Source: Candidatus Ruthia magnifica str. Cm (Calyptogena magnifica) (GTDB taxonomy: Bacteria; Pseudomonadota; Gammaproteobacteria; PS1; Pseudothioglobaceae). From it: 64,000 nucleotides of DNA. The translations under genes and the position numbers were made by a program. The notes under the pieces are model-generated. The model did not search any database. It saw nothing but the letters and a program-made list of their open reading frames with translations, and had not been told where the DNA came from. Of the stretch, positions 31,641-40,372 are shown in pieces (position 1 is the first letter of the stretch; every line of letters begins with the position of its first letter). Location of the stretch: NCBI RefSeq assembly GCF_000015105.1, contig NC_008610.1:1-64000 (forward strand), written 5' to 3'.

Positions 31641-31959
31641 GCATAACAGTCCAAAACCTACTTTGGAAAAAGAAAATACTTTTTAAAAAATATAATCTAC
31701 TGCTAATTGTTAAAAACACTTACAAATACAAGAAAAATATCCAATGTTACAAAATCTAGTAACAAGCACTTTCAAAAATACCTACAAGCTTCTAACACAT
31801 ATTTTTTTAATTTAGTTCCATAATCTTCAGTGTTTTTACTTACTATTGAAACACAATCCCTTGATAAATTTACCTACTTAGACTTAAATACACAATATAC
31901 TTATAACCTCAACAGTACAGTCATTGTTTAAAAAAAGACAACAAAACAATAGTACCATA

Positions 31960-33240
31960 ATGTGTAGTGCTCTAGATTCTACAGACTCAGATAATGTCAA
32001 TCTAAAAAATAAAGCCGAAAGTTTAATTAACGATAAAGCTAATAAATTTTTCAATTAGTCTAGTTCTGGTAGCATGTAAATCAGCATTTAAGAACTTAAT
32101 TCAAAAGAGATAGATTATCATATTAAAATCCATTAATTTAAGTATTGGTAAGCGTTACATAGTCCAAGGCTATGATATGTTTATCGATTTTGAAATCAAA
32201 TCTGTACATATGTTTAAGCATCGGCTTAGAGTATCAATGTACCAATTTTAGTAGCGATATTAATATTTATGATCCGTTTTCAGATAAAAATTCATTGGCG
32301 ATTGCTTTGAGTAAACCTTGACAGGTTATGATATTCAGCTCACTGTACAAACCCATTGCTCTCCTTAGGAAAAAATCAAAGGCACGTATTACTTTTGGAT
32401 GTTAAAGCTGGAGACAACATCCAATGTATGGAGATTGAGCTTACCCTTTCAATTAGTTTTTAATTTTGGCAAGAAGATTCTAATACTACCCGGAGTGTAA
32501 ACTATGACAAGTTAAATTTTAAATTGTCCTTTAATGACAACGAGTAGTTCATCAATTTTGCGATTACTGATAAGCCCTTGAAAACCAGTAGTAAGATGAA
32601 TTTTCTTAGATTGAGTCCTAACAAAATTCATATTTATAAATACTAGTACTACTGATAGTGATGACAATGTTTGCTGTATATTACTGGATTGATTATTATA
32701 ACTTGTACAGGCGGATATTTATATAGATGAAGCAACAGAGGTTACAATGAATGTTTCTGTGCTATGTGTTGCAGTTGATTATTAAGGTTCAGGAGAACTT
32801 AAGATAAGTGCCATATCTTTTATCAGGTGTTGCTTATCGATTAGCAAGTGGCGCTTAAGGCAGAAAATAGCAAACCTATTGTAAACATTGTCAAGTACGT
32901 CTGTCATGACGACTAAGAACACACGAGTGATTAAGTGGTGTTGAATTTAGCAGTATCATTCCAATTGATTTGAACACTCAGAAGTATGTCAATACCCCAA
33001 GATAATATTGGTTTGATGTTGATAATAAGTTCACTTTTTGAAAAAAATTCAGGCGATGTCACATTGTACACCATTAATATTTTAGTGGTTGATATGACTG
33101 ATATTGATGGACGTGGTAATATCAGCATTCAAAATACTATTGAGGTATTTCAAGTAGGCATAATAGTAGCTACTATTCATACGACTAAAAGACTTTGGAA
33201 GACGTACTGGGTGAGTACAGCAGGGCAAAACAATTGAGGA
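31960..33240 (+). pseudogene. Degraded invasin/intimin-like inverse autotransporter adhesin
   Basis: No open frame spans this region, but short readings on the plus strand follow one another in different frames, as in a shattered large surface protein. Near 31960: NLKNKAESLINDKANKFFN, like the segment before an inverse-autotransporter barrel. Near 32140-32290: LSIGKRYIVQGYDMFIDF, then NFSSDINIYDPFSDK. Near 32318-32580: LTGYDIQLTVQ, KIKGTYYFW, DVKAGDNIQ, QEDSNTTRS, KLNFKLSFNDNE and NFAITDKPLKTSSKMNF. These follow the beta-strand order of the intimin/invasin barrel (PF11924 type), ending in NKIHIYK. Near 32710-33150: VDEATEVTMNVSV-like and TLYTINILVVDMTDIDG readings resemble Ig-like passenger repeats. 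At least three frames and several stops are involved. The 345 bases upstream (31615-31959) hold no recognisable gene. Confidence 0.6.
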
Positions 33241-34313
33241 CTAGGTACACACAAGCCAAAGTACGCAATTTAAGGTAGAAGAGGAAGTAGTGGTTGAGAC
33301 GTGTTTAGTGGGCAGCATGGTACACCTTTTCCGGTCAAGATATGCGTGTTTTTGTGGAATTCTGCTGAGAATGGGGCACCATAATCTGTCTACGGTTATA
33401 CTCAAATGCGGAGCTACTCATTAAGAATTACGGCTTTAATGTTAGGCTTCTAAAAGACTAGGCGTCTCTTGAAGGTGTTAATTTGATTATTTTTTACTTA
33501 AACGAATTTTAAAGGTGTTTGTTTACTTTGTTTTTGGGTAATGCCTAGTTATTGATGATTCAGAGAAATTGTAAATAAGGTCAGAGTGTAATTTATTCAA
33601 TATTTTTCTTTGGTTTTCTTAAAAAATACAGGAATAAGCTAAATTAAATGCAGAAATCTGTATAAGTTCAGAAGTTATTACCTTTTCTTCATTTTTGATA
33701 AAAGTAAAATGAACGGGGACAAATTATAGGTAAAAGTGCAATCATTATAGACGGATACAATGGAGAGTCTTTGGTTTTAGAATCAGTTATAATTTAAGAT
33801 ATTTTTACAATGGATAAGAAAAATGAATAACAATGAGATTTTAAACAAGGCGTTGCATTTAAGTGTAATTGATAAGTTTGTGTGGTTAATGTATTATTAA
33901 AAGCTTAAATTCGTATTGCTCATATAAGCGCTTAAATTCTTCTTGGTTGGCAAAAAAGCATCGTATAAAGCAGGACGTAGCAGTTAGAGATGCTTGTAAA
34001 AAAGTTAATACAAGGTTGGAATCTTGTAAGGTAGATCAGATGGAAGTTGCGTTTGAAGAATTTTTTTACTGATGAGTATTAAATATTTGAAACAAGAAAA
34101 AATAAAATTAGATGGTTCAGTAAAGTATTATGAAGCGCAGCAAGCTAGATTAGTCCTGTCTGTTCTAGACAGGTATTGAAGTATATAATATAGTATTAAT
34201 ACCAATTTTTAACATAAAATTTTGCATATTATTTTAGAAAAAATAGATATATTAATTGTTGCTATTGGGTATCAACATAAAACACCTGATTTTTGGCAAA
34301 ATAGAATTTAAAA
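33241..34313. other. Gene-free eroded region before hisF
   Basis: About 1.07 kb without an intact gene. Short plus-strand readings may be further remnants. One starts at 33823 with MNNNEILNKALHLSVIDKF, faintly like small addiction-module components. A 35-codon ORF at 34072-34179 reads MSIKYLKQEKIKLDGSVKYY and so on. A reading just before hisF gives KIDILIVAIGYQHKTPDFW. None can be assigned. A 7-bp hairpin (CCTGTCT 34155-34161, AGACAGG 34167-34173) lies within the small ORF and has no T-run after it. Confidence 0.5.
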
Positions 34314-35081
34314 ATGCCTTTAGCAAAAAGAATTATCCCTTGTCTTGATGTGTGTAACGGTCGCGTGGTTAAAGGCACTAAGTTTGTTGATATTAAAGAT
34401 GCAGGCGATCCAGTTGAGGTGGCTAAGCGTTATGACTTTGAGTGTGCTGATGAGATTACTTTTTTAGACATTACTGCATCAATTGAAGGTAGAGATACTA
34501 TGATACATATGGTTGAGGCGATTGCTGAGCAAGTATTTATTCCACTGACTGTGGGTGGTGGCATTCGTAAGGCGGTGGATGTTCGTGCGATGTTAAATGC
34601 TGGAGCAGACAAAGTTGCCATTAATTCTGCTGCTATTTTTAATCCCAATCTAATCAATCAGTTGAGTGAAGAATTTGGCTCACAATGCATTGTGATTGCG
34701 ATTGATGCAAAAAAAGTTTCTGACAATAAATGGGAAATATTTACTCATGGTGGACGAAAATCTACAGGTATTGATGCTATTGAGTGGGCGGTTAAAATGA
34801 CGAAAGGTGACAATGGTGCTGGTGAGGTGCTGCTTACTTCAATGGATTGTGATGGCGTCAAGACAGGCTTTGATTTGTTACTCACTAAGGCAGCTTCTGA
34901 TGCGGTGGATGTGCCTATTATTGCCTCTGGTGGTGTGGGTAATTTAGAACATTTGTCTGAGGGTGTGTTACAAGGTGGTGCTGATGCAGTGTTGGCAGCT
35001 AGTATTTTTCATTTTGGTGAGTATACGATACAACAAGCCAAACAAGCCATGCAAGAAAATGGTATAGAAGTCAGACTATAA
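34314..35081 (+). CDS. hisF: Imidazole glycerol phosphate synthase cyclase subunit
   Basis: HisF uses ammonia from HisH to form imidazole glycerol phosphate and AICAR in histidine synthesis. The 255-residue (beta/alpha)8 barrel has the catalytic aspartates in [15 protein letters not shown] and VIAIDAKK. It also has the phosphate-binding loops LTVGGGIR and IIASGGVGN. The length is standard. No other his gene is beside it, so the operon is dispersed in this genome. It leads into the oxidase-assembly cluster. Confidence 0.97.
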   Translation: MPLAKRIIPCLDVCNGRVVKGTKFVDIKDAGDPVEVAKRYDFECADEITFLDITASIEGRDTMIHMVEAIAEQVFIPLTVGGGIRKAVDVRAMLNAGADKVAINSAAIFNPNLINQLSEEFGSQCIVIAIDAKKVSDNKWEIFTHGGRKSTGIDAIEWAVKMTKGDNGAGEVLLTSMDCDGVKTGFDLLLTKAASDAVDVPIIASGGVGNLEHLSEGVLQGGADAVLAASIFHFGEYTIQQAKQAMQENGIEVRL

Positions 35082-35149
35082 TACTTGGTTTTTTAGTTTC
35101 TCAGTATTTTTAAGTGTATTATTAAGCGTTTTATACGCATAAGATTTTT

Positions 35150-35680
35150 ATGAACTCTAAGAAAGAATTGTGGATATTGTTGGCATCCTTTGTATTGCCA
35201 ATTGCTTTTGGAACGGCTTTCTTTTACTTAAGTCCTACTTTTTTTACTCAACATACGGTTAATTATGGTGAGTTTGTTAATCCTATTATTACCACTACAA
35301 AACAAGATATTACTTTTATTGACACCCAAAGTGGCTTGCAAGGTTTATGGACATTGACCTACACAACTAAAAAATGTGACAATATTTGTATAAAAGTATT
35401 ACAAGATATGAGGACTGTTCGTATTTTGATGAATGAAGACATGCGCCGTATTCAAAATTTGCTGTTAATAACAAACAAAGCCAAAACGCAACAAGTAGAT
35501 ATATTAGTTGGATATGCTAGTGAGGTGTTTAATCGACAACTGAATCAGTTTCCAGAAAATAGTTTATTTTTGATTGATCCACTTGGTAATATGATGCTGC
35601 GTTACAATTCTAAAAATTTAGATATTAAGCGTGTTATTAAAGATTTAAAACGCCTATTTAAGTATTCACGTATTGGCTAA
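35150..35680 (+). CDS. SCO/thioredoxin-like membrane protein, probable oxidase assembly factor
   Basis: A 176-residue protein with one N-terminal membrane segment (about 8-28) and a periplasmic domain. The pair CDNIC (C76, C80) has the CxxxC spacing of SCO copper chaperones. LFLIDPLGNMMLRY near the C-terminus matches the LxDPxG strand of SCO and thioredoxin folds. Genes of this type sit with ctaA and ctaB in gammaproteobacterial cox clusters and are thought to help metallate or reduce the CuA site. It is followed 6 bases later by ctaB. The function is inferred from motif and position. Confidence 0.75.
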   Translation: MNSKKELWILLASFVLPIAFGTAFFYLSPTFFTQHTVNYGEFVNPIITTTKQDITFIDTQSGLQGLWTLTYTTKKCDNICIKVLQDMRTVRILMNEDMRRIQNLLLITNKAKTQQVDILVGYASEVFNRQLNQFPENSLFLIDPLGNMMLRYNSKNLDIKRVIKDLKRLFKYSRIG

Positions 35681-35686
35681 TAAGAG

Positions 35687-36586
35687 ATGATAATACCTTT
35701 AATCAGTGACTTACTAGCTCTGTGTAAACTTAAAGTAGTGGCATTGATATTGTTGACGGCAGAGGTGGGTATGTTTTTAGCTGTACCTGCGCCGTATTTA
35801 CCTAATGGATTGTTGGTGCTGAGTGCTTCAATTGGTATTAGTATGGCAGCTGCTTCAGCTGCAGTGTTTAATCATGTGGTTGATGAACAGATTGACGCTC
35901 AAATGTCTCGAACTAACAAACGTCCTTTGCCACAAGGAAAAGTAAGCAGAAACCAAGCATTAATGTGGGGCGTATTTTTGGGACTTGTTGGTCTTGGTAT
36001 TTTACAATTGTTTGTTAATACTATTACCATGGTGCTTACATTCGTTTCATTGATTGGCTATGCTATTATTTATACCTTGTATCTTAAACGCGCAACACCG
36101 CAAAATATTGTTATCGGTGGTGCAGCAGGTGCAGCACCTCCGGTACTAGGTTGGACAGCGGTATCTGGCACCCAAGGTATTGAGTATGCTTGTTTGTTGT
36201 TTTTAATTGTTTTTATTTGGACGCCACCACACTTTTGGGCATTGGCCATTCATCGGGTTGAGGAATATAAAAAAGTTGACGTGCCAATGTTACCAGTAAC
36301 ACATGGACTGGCCTATACTAGAACACAGATTTTATTATACACAGTGTTATTGTTGTTAGTTAGTTTGTTGCCTTATTTGGCGAGTATGTCAGGGCTTATT
36401 TATTTAGTAGTAGCAATAGCGTTAGGTATTAGATTTTTGATGTATGCGATTAAGATTTATAACAATCCAGATGATAAAAGAATTGCTTGGTGTACTTTTG
36501 TGTATTCAATTAATTATTTAATGTTGTTATTTGTTACACTATTATTTGATCATTATTGGCTAATATTGCCTTTGGAAGTTTTTTAA
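35687..36586 (+). CDS. ctaB: Protoheme IX farnesyltransferase (heme O synthase)
   Basis: CtaB/CyoE attaches a farnesyl tail to heme B to form heme O, the precursor of heme A for the aa3 oxidase. The 299-residue protein has about nine membrane segments. It has the prenyltransferase signature NHVVDEQIDAQMSRTNKRP near residues 61-80 and a second acidic loop at HRVEEYKKVDVPMLPV. The next gene starts at the base after its stop. It works with CtaA (encoded at 37.1-38.1 kb), which converts heme O to heme A. Confidence 0.95.
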   Translation: MIIPLISDLLALCKLKVVALILLTAEVGMFLAVPAPYLPNGLLVLSASIGISMAAASAAVFNHVVDEQIDAQMSRTNKRPLPQGKVSRNQALMWGVFLGLVGLGILQLFVNTITMVLTFVSLIGYAIIYTLYLKRATPQNIVIGGAAGAAPPVLGWTAVSGTQGIEYACLLFLIVFIWTPPHFWALAIHRVEEYKKVDVPMLPVTHGLAYTRTQILLYTVLLLLVSLLPYLASMSGLIYLVVAIALGIRFLMYAIKIYNNPDDKRIAWCTFVYSINYLMLLFVTLLFDHYWLILPLEVF

Positions 36587-36778
36587 ATGAAAGGTTTTGG
36601 GCAAGTATTTAAAGCGGTAACATTTGCCATGATTGGCGTGGGTAAAAAAGAAGACTTGGCTAAGGACTTTGCGCGTACTGAAAAACAAGGCCCATGGGCC
36701 TACATTATTGTTGGACTAATTATGACCTTTGTTTTTATTGGTTTAATAATAACGGCTGTTAAGTTGGTATTGCTTTAG
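36587..36778 (+). CDS. DUF2970 small membrane protein
   Basis: A 63-residue protein with one C-terminal membrane segment (about 38-60) and the DUF2970 pattern FKAVTFAMIGVGKKEDLAKDF. In related bacteria this gene usually lies between ctaG and coxC. Here it follows ctaB with no spacer, so it seems to have moved within the oxidase gene set. The family is linked to cytochrome oxidase by neighbourhood only; its function is unknown. Confidence 0.8.
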   Translation: MKGFGQVFKAVTFAMIGVGKKEDLAKDFARTEKQGPWAYIIVGLIMTFVFIGLIITAVKLVLL

Positions 36779-36961
36779 TTAAGCTTGTTCAATAATGATA
36801 TCAAGCGTAATTGCCATTTCTTTAGCGTGGTCCTGGTGTGGATTGATTAATAATCTAGTTAACAAAATTAGTATTGTCCACTTGTTTTTCCTTACCTATT
36901 TTCAGATATTTTTGGCTTAAATATAAAGAAATCCTAGGAGAAATTTATTCTTGTAAGTCTG

Positions 36962-37117
36962 TTAGTAATTGAGCGAGGAAAGTAAAAAATAAGCCAAGAT
37001 AAGCATAATGACACTTAGTCCAAGGAGCAAATTACGTGTTCTTTTAATTTTCGTGCAGTCCAATTTGTCACTATAAGTGATAAATTGTTTGTTATTGTGA
37101 TTTATTAAGTTTTTCAT
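36962..37117 (-). CDS. Small single-pass membrane protein downstream of ctaA
   Basis: A 51-residue ORF on the minus strand, 22 bases after the ctaA stop. It has AAAAGG seven bases before the ATG. The product has a hydrophilic N-terminus (residues 1-27) with basic residues KIKRTR, then one hydrophobic stretch, NLLLGLSVIMLILAYFLLSS, forming a probable membrane helix. I recognise no family. Its place after ctaA suggests a role in heme A synthesis or oxidase assembly. The remaining bases 36779-36961 hold no gene, apart from a minus-strand reading ending NPHQDHAKEMAITLDIIIEQ that lacks a start codon. Confidence 0.5.
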   Translation of the reverse strand: MKNLINHNNKQFITYSDKLDCTKIKRTRNLLLGLSVIMLILAYFLLSSLNY

Positions 37118-37139
37118 AAATATACCTTTTGATAGTTAT

Positions 37140-38111
37140 TTATGTCGGCACTTTAAAGGTTTTATGCACAAGTTTAACAATACTAAGTAACAATAATAAT
37201 GCCACTATATTATGCAAAACCGCTATTATTATTGGTAATAAAAGGACGACATTAAAAATACCAAGTGTGATTTGTATTGTTAATAAAATAGTAATTAATA
37301 TTAAATTTGACCTTAAGTGAGTGTAATTTCTAAATAAATAAATAAGTAGCAGTATGAATATGGTAGTTATTAGGGCGCCAATACGGTGAATCATTTGAAT
37401 GGCAGAACGTGCCGGGTTTTCTAATATACCGTATTCATAATTGATCTCAAATGGACCCCAGTACAATGCACCAGAAAAATCCATATCGGGCCACCAGACA
37501 TTCAAGCATTTTGGAAAGTATTCGCCACAAGACAGTGCTGCATAGTTGGTACTAGTCCAACCACCGAGGGCAATTTGCAAACTCAGTGCACCCAGGGTAA
37601 TTAATAGTATAAATTTATGTTTTTTTAGGGTGTGTTGGTAGATTGCCGGTGGTTTGCTTTGGTTAAGTAGCATCCAAATTAGCAATGTAGTTGTTACAAA
37701 GCCACCCATTAAATGTAAAGTGACAATGACAGGATGCACCAATAGGGTAACGGTCCAGATGCCAAATACGCCTTGCAGTATAACAAAAAATGCATTAAAT
37801 CCAGGTAGTTTTAATGACTGATGGCGTTGTTGCTTGCCTTTTAGTACTAGGAAAAATAGGATAAGTATTATCAGACCAAGTGTGGAAGCAGTATAACGAT
37901 GCAGCATTTCTTTCCAGCCTTTTGCAACCTCTAATGGGCGTGAAAACCCTTGAATGGTAGTACCATCTTTAACATCAGGAACACTTAATTGACCATAACA
38001 CCCTGGCCAGTCTGGGCAACCTAATCCAGCGTCACTTAAACGTGTGTAGGCACCTAGAATAACAACAATAAATGCTAAGATAATTGATACTTGCAGTATT
38101 TTTCTAAACAT
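37140..38111 (-). CDS. ctaA: Heme A synthase (COX15/CtaA family)
   Basis: CtaA oxidises the methyl group of heme O to the formyl of heme A. The 323-residue protein has about eight membrane helices in two similar halves and the N-terminal GAYTRLSDAGLGCPDWPGCYG motif of the COX15 family. Conserved heme-ligand histidines appear in MLHRYTAS and MIHRIGA, with another in each half (HLMGG, LHNIVA). It is read away from the coxB cluster and towards ctaB, so the heme A pathway genes converge. Confidence 0.94.
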   Translation of the reverse strand: MFRKILQVSIILAFIVVILGAYTRLSDAGLGCPDWPGCYGQLSVPDVKDGTTIQGFSRPLEVAKGWKEMLHRYTASTLGLIILILFFLVLKGKQQRHQSLKLPGFNAFFVILQGVFGIWTVTLLVHPVIVTLHLMGGFVTTTLLIWMLLNQSKPPAIYQHTLKKHKFILLITLGALSLQIALGGWTSTNYAALSCGEYFPKCLNVWWPDMDFSGALYWGPFEINYEYGILENPARSAIQMIHRIGALITTIFILLLIYLFRNYTHLRSNLILITILLTIQITLGIFNVVLLLPIIIAVLHNIVALLLLLSIVKLVHKTFKVPT

Positions 38112-38204
38112 TTATTACCGTAAAAACCATCTTGTATATTTTATAAAATAGGATTTTTGTAAAAGTGTTTCTAAAAAGAAATACGGAGCGTTTTTAATTG
38201 GTTG

Positions 38205-39029
38205 TTACTCTATTTTTCCAATCATAGATTTATAGGCATGCCAAGTGGCGTGAGCCAATATTGGGACAGCAACCACCATGCCTATAAAATATGGCGTTAA
38301 TAAACCGGCTAAAACAATAACACCAACAATTGGCACCCATATTAACATTACAATTTTATTGGCTAATGCAGTTCTAATGCTGGCATTAGCAGCTGTGAAT
38401 GGATCAACATCTTGATCCAATACCATAGGAAAAGAAAACCAACTAATCATGAAAGATATCCAAGCAATAGCAATAGTGAAAATGCCATAAACAATTAAAA
38501 ATAATGGGTTATTAAAATTACTAATATCAGCCAAAATAGCTTCTATAATTGTCTGGCTTTGGTTAACAAAAGTGTCGGTGTTAAGCACTGCATAAATAAG
38601 TGGTGTAAACACCATCCATATAATTGCTAATACAATCAAAATTACAGATAAAAATAGTGAAGGACAAGAGCCATTAGCCTTGAAAGCGGACTTTATAACC
38701 ATTAGTATAGAACCAAGAGAAAGATTTTCTCCAGCAGATAAACGTTTTGAGGCGTCATACATGGCCATGGCGGAAATAGGGCCAAATATAATAACTACAA
38801 TAGCTAATAAAGGAGCTGAAAGGTCACCAAGTGTCGGTGAGTTTGATAAAAAATTCCAGTAAGAATAGGTAAATGAAGTAAATAGTGCGCCATAAAATAA
38901 TGCCAATGTTGGACACTTTATAAAATCTTCTACACCTTGTTTTAGCCACACAAAAGGCGCACCATAACTAACTTGTTTAATATGAGCTTTTTTATTTAGG
39001 CCTTTAGCCATCCGCTGTGTTTGTAGCAT
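38205..39029 (-). CDS. DUF2189 integral membrane protein
   Basis: A 274-residue protein with about six membrane segments. It shows the DUF2189 pattern, including a soluble N-terminus followed by WLKQGVEDF, then GPISAMAMYDASKRL and a later FPMVLDQDVDPFTAANAS. The ATG at 39029 has GAGGAAG about nine bases upstream; a second ATG at 39011 is possible. It is divergent from coxB, and such genes are often found near cytochrome oxidase operons. No function is established. Confidence 0.8.
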   Translation of the reverse strand: MLQTQRMAKGLNKKAHIKQVSYGAPFVWLKQGVEDFIKCPTLALFYGALFTSFTYSYWNFLSNSPTLGDLSAPLLAIVVIIFGPISAMAMYDASKRLSAGENLSLGSILMVIKSAFKANGSCPSLFLSVILIVLAIIWMVFTPLIYAVLNTDTFVNQSQTIIEAILADISNFNNPLFLIVYGIFTIAIAWISFMISWFSFPMVLDQDVDPFTAANASIRTALANKIVMLIWVPIVGVIVLAGLLTPYFIGMVVAVPILAHATWHAYKSMIGKIE

Positions 39030-39109
39030 TTTTTAACTTCCTCAATAGATCCAATGTCATCTACATTAAAACAGACCTTTTTATACCTGTCAAGAAAATA
39101 GTTAAATAA

Positions 39110-39138
39110 TTGACTCAAATCAAGGAAGTTTACTATTA
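39110..39138 (+). promoter_or_regulatory. FNR-like box and possible promoter upstream of coxB
   Basis: TTGACTCAAATCAA (39110-39123) matches the FNR/ANR consensus TTGAT-N4-ATCAA with one mismatch. It also begins with a -35-like TTGACT, followed by -10-like TACTAT (39131-39136) or CTATTA (39133-39138). It lies about 100 bases before the coxB ATG, in the spacer between divergent genes, so oxygen-responsive control of the aa3 oxidase is possible. A single near-consensus match in AT-rich DNA is weak evidence. Confidence 0.35.
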
Positions 39139-39240
39139 TTTGTGAATGAGAAAAATAATTGTGTATCATATGGTAACAGTTTTCAGTACAACAATGCATA
39201 GATAATCTGTGATATTTGTTTATTTTTTAGGGAGAGATTT

Positions 39241-40350
39241 ATGAGCAAATTGACGTCTCGATTGGGCGGGTTGATTGCGATAATGTCAGCAAATGTATTT
39301 GCTGAGTATGATTTTAACATGACGCAAGGGGTTACCTCAATTAGTCGTGATATTTATGGCTTGCACATGATGGTGTTTTGGATTTGTGTTGCTATTGCCG
39401 TTATTGTGTTTGGTGTTATGATTTATTCGCTGGTTGTACATCGTAAATCTCAAGGTGCAGTGGCTGCAAATTTTCACGAAAGTACAAAGGCTGAACTACT
39501 TTGGACGGGTATTCCTATTATCATCTTAATATCAATGGCAATTCCTGCTTCGACTGTACTGATTGATTTAGAAGATACTGCTAAAGCAGAAATGACCATT
39601 AAAATTACAGGGCATCAGTGGAAATGGCAATACGATTATCCTAAGGAAGGCATTAGTTTTATTTCTAACCTTAAACAAGACTCTAAAGATGTAATCTATT
39701 CTGGAAATAGGCGTAAAAATTATTTATTAGAAGTAGACAATAACTTGGTATTGCCAGTAGATACTTCTATTCGTTTTTTAATTACCTCAAATGATGTTAT
39801 TCACAATTGGTGGGTGCCTGATTTTGGTGTGAAGCAGGATGCTAACCCAGGTTTTATTAATGATGCATGGGCGCAAATTGATGAGGTTGGCACCTATCGT
39901 GGCCAGTGTGCTGAGCTTTGTGGTAAAGACCACGGTTTTATGCCAATTGTGGTTGATGTGGTTTCAAAATTAGACTACGCTAAGTGGGTATTAAAGCAAC
40001 AGGCAGCTAAAGCAGCAACACTTGCTAAGTCAAACAAAACTTGGCGTGAAGAAGAGTTAATAAGCCTAGGTCAAAAAGTTTATAATACAAACTGTTCTAG
40101 TTGTCACGGTATTACCGGCAAAGGTATTCCTGGTGTTTTTCCAGCACTTAAAGGTAGTTCTATTGCAACTGGTGATATCAAAAAACATATTAATATTGTT
40201 TTACATGGAAAAGCTGGAACAGCAATGGCTAGTTATAAAAACATACTAGGAGATGCTGATATTGCGGCGGTAATTACTTTTGAAAGAACTGCTTTTGGCA
40301 ATCAAATGGGTGATTTAATTCAACCAGCACAAATTAAAGCGGCTCGATAA
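39241..40350 (+). CDS. coxB: Cytochrome c oxidase subunit II with fused cytochrome c domain
   Basis: Subunit II receives electrons from cytochrome c at its CuA centre. The 369-residue product has a signal peptide, two membrane helices (about 40-62 and 86-106) and a cupredoxin domain with the CuA motif CAELCGKDHGFM near residue 222. An extra C-terminal cytochrome c domain carries heme site CSSCH near residue 284. The fused heme makes it a caa3-type subunit II. AGGGAGAG precedes the ATG. It heads coxB-coxA-small ORF-ctaG-coxC. Confidence 0.96.
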   Translation: MSKLTSRLGGLIAIMSANVFAEYDFNMTQGVTSISRDIYGLHMMVFWICVAIAVIVFGVMIYSLVVHRKSQGAVAANFHESTKAELLWTGIPIIILISMAIPASTVLIDLEDTAKAEMTIKITGHQWKWQYDYPKEGISFISNLKQDSKDVIYSGNRRKNYLLEVDNNLVLPVDTSIRFLITSNDVIHNWWVPDFGVKQDANPGFINDAWAQIDEVGTYRGQCAELCGKDHGFMPIVVDVVSKLDYAKWVLKQQAAKAATLAKSNKTWREEELISLGQKVYNTNCSSCHGITGKGIPGVFPALKGSSIATGDIKKHINIVLHGKAGTAMASYKNILGDADIAAVITFERTAFGNQMGDLIQPAQIKAAR

Positions 40351-40372
40351 CTAAAGAACATAGGAGAATATC

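Noticed and set aside
34155-34173. CCTGTCT/AGACAGG hairpin as a terminator before hisF
   Set aside because: It is not followed by a T-run and lies within a small ORF; no upstream intact gene needs terminating.
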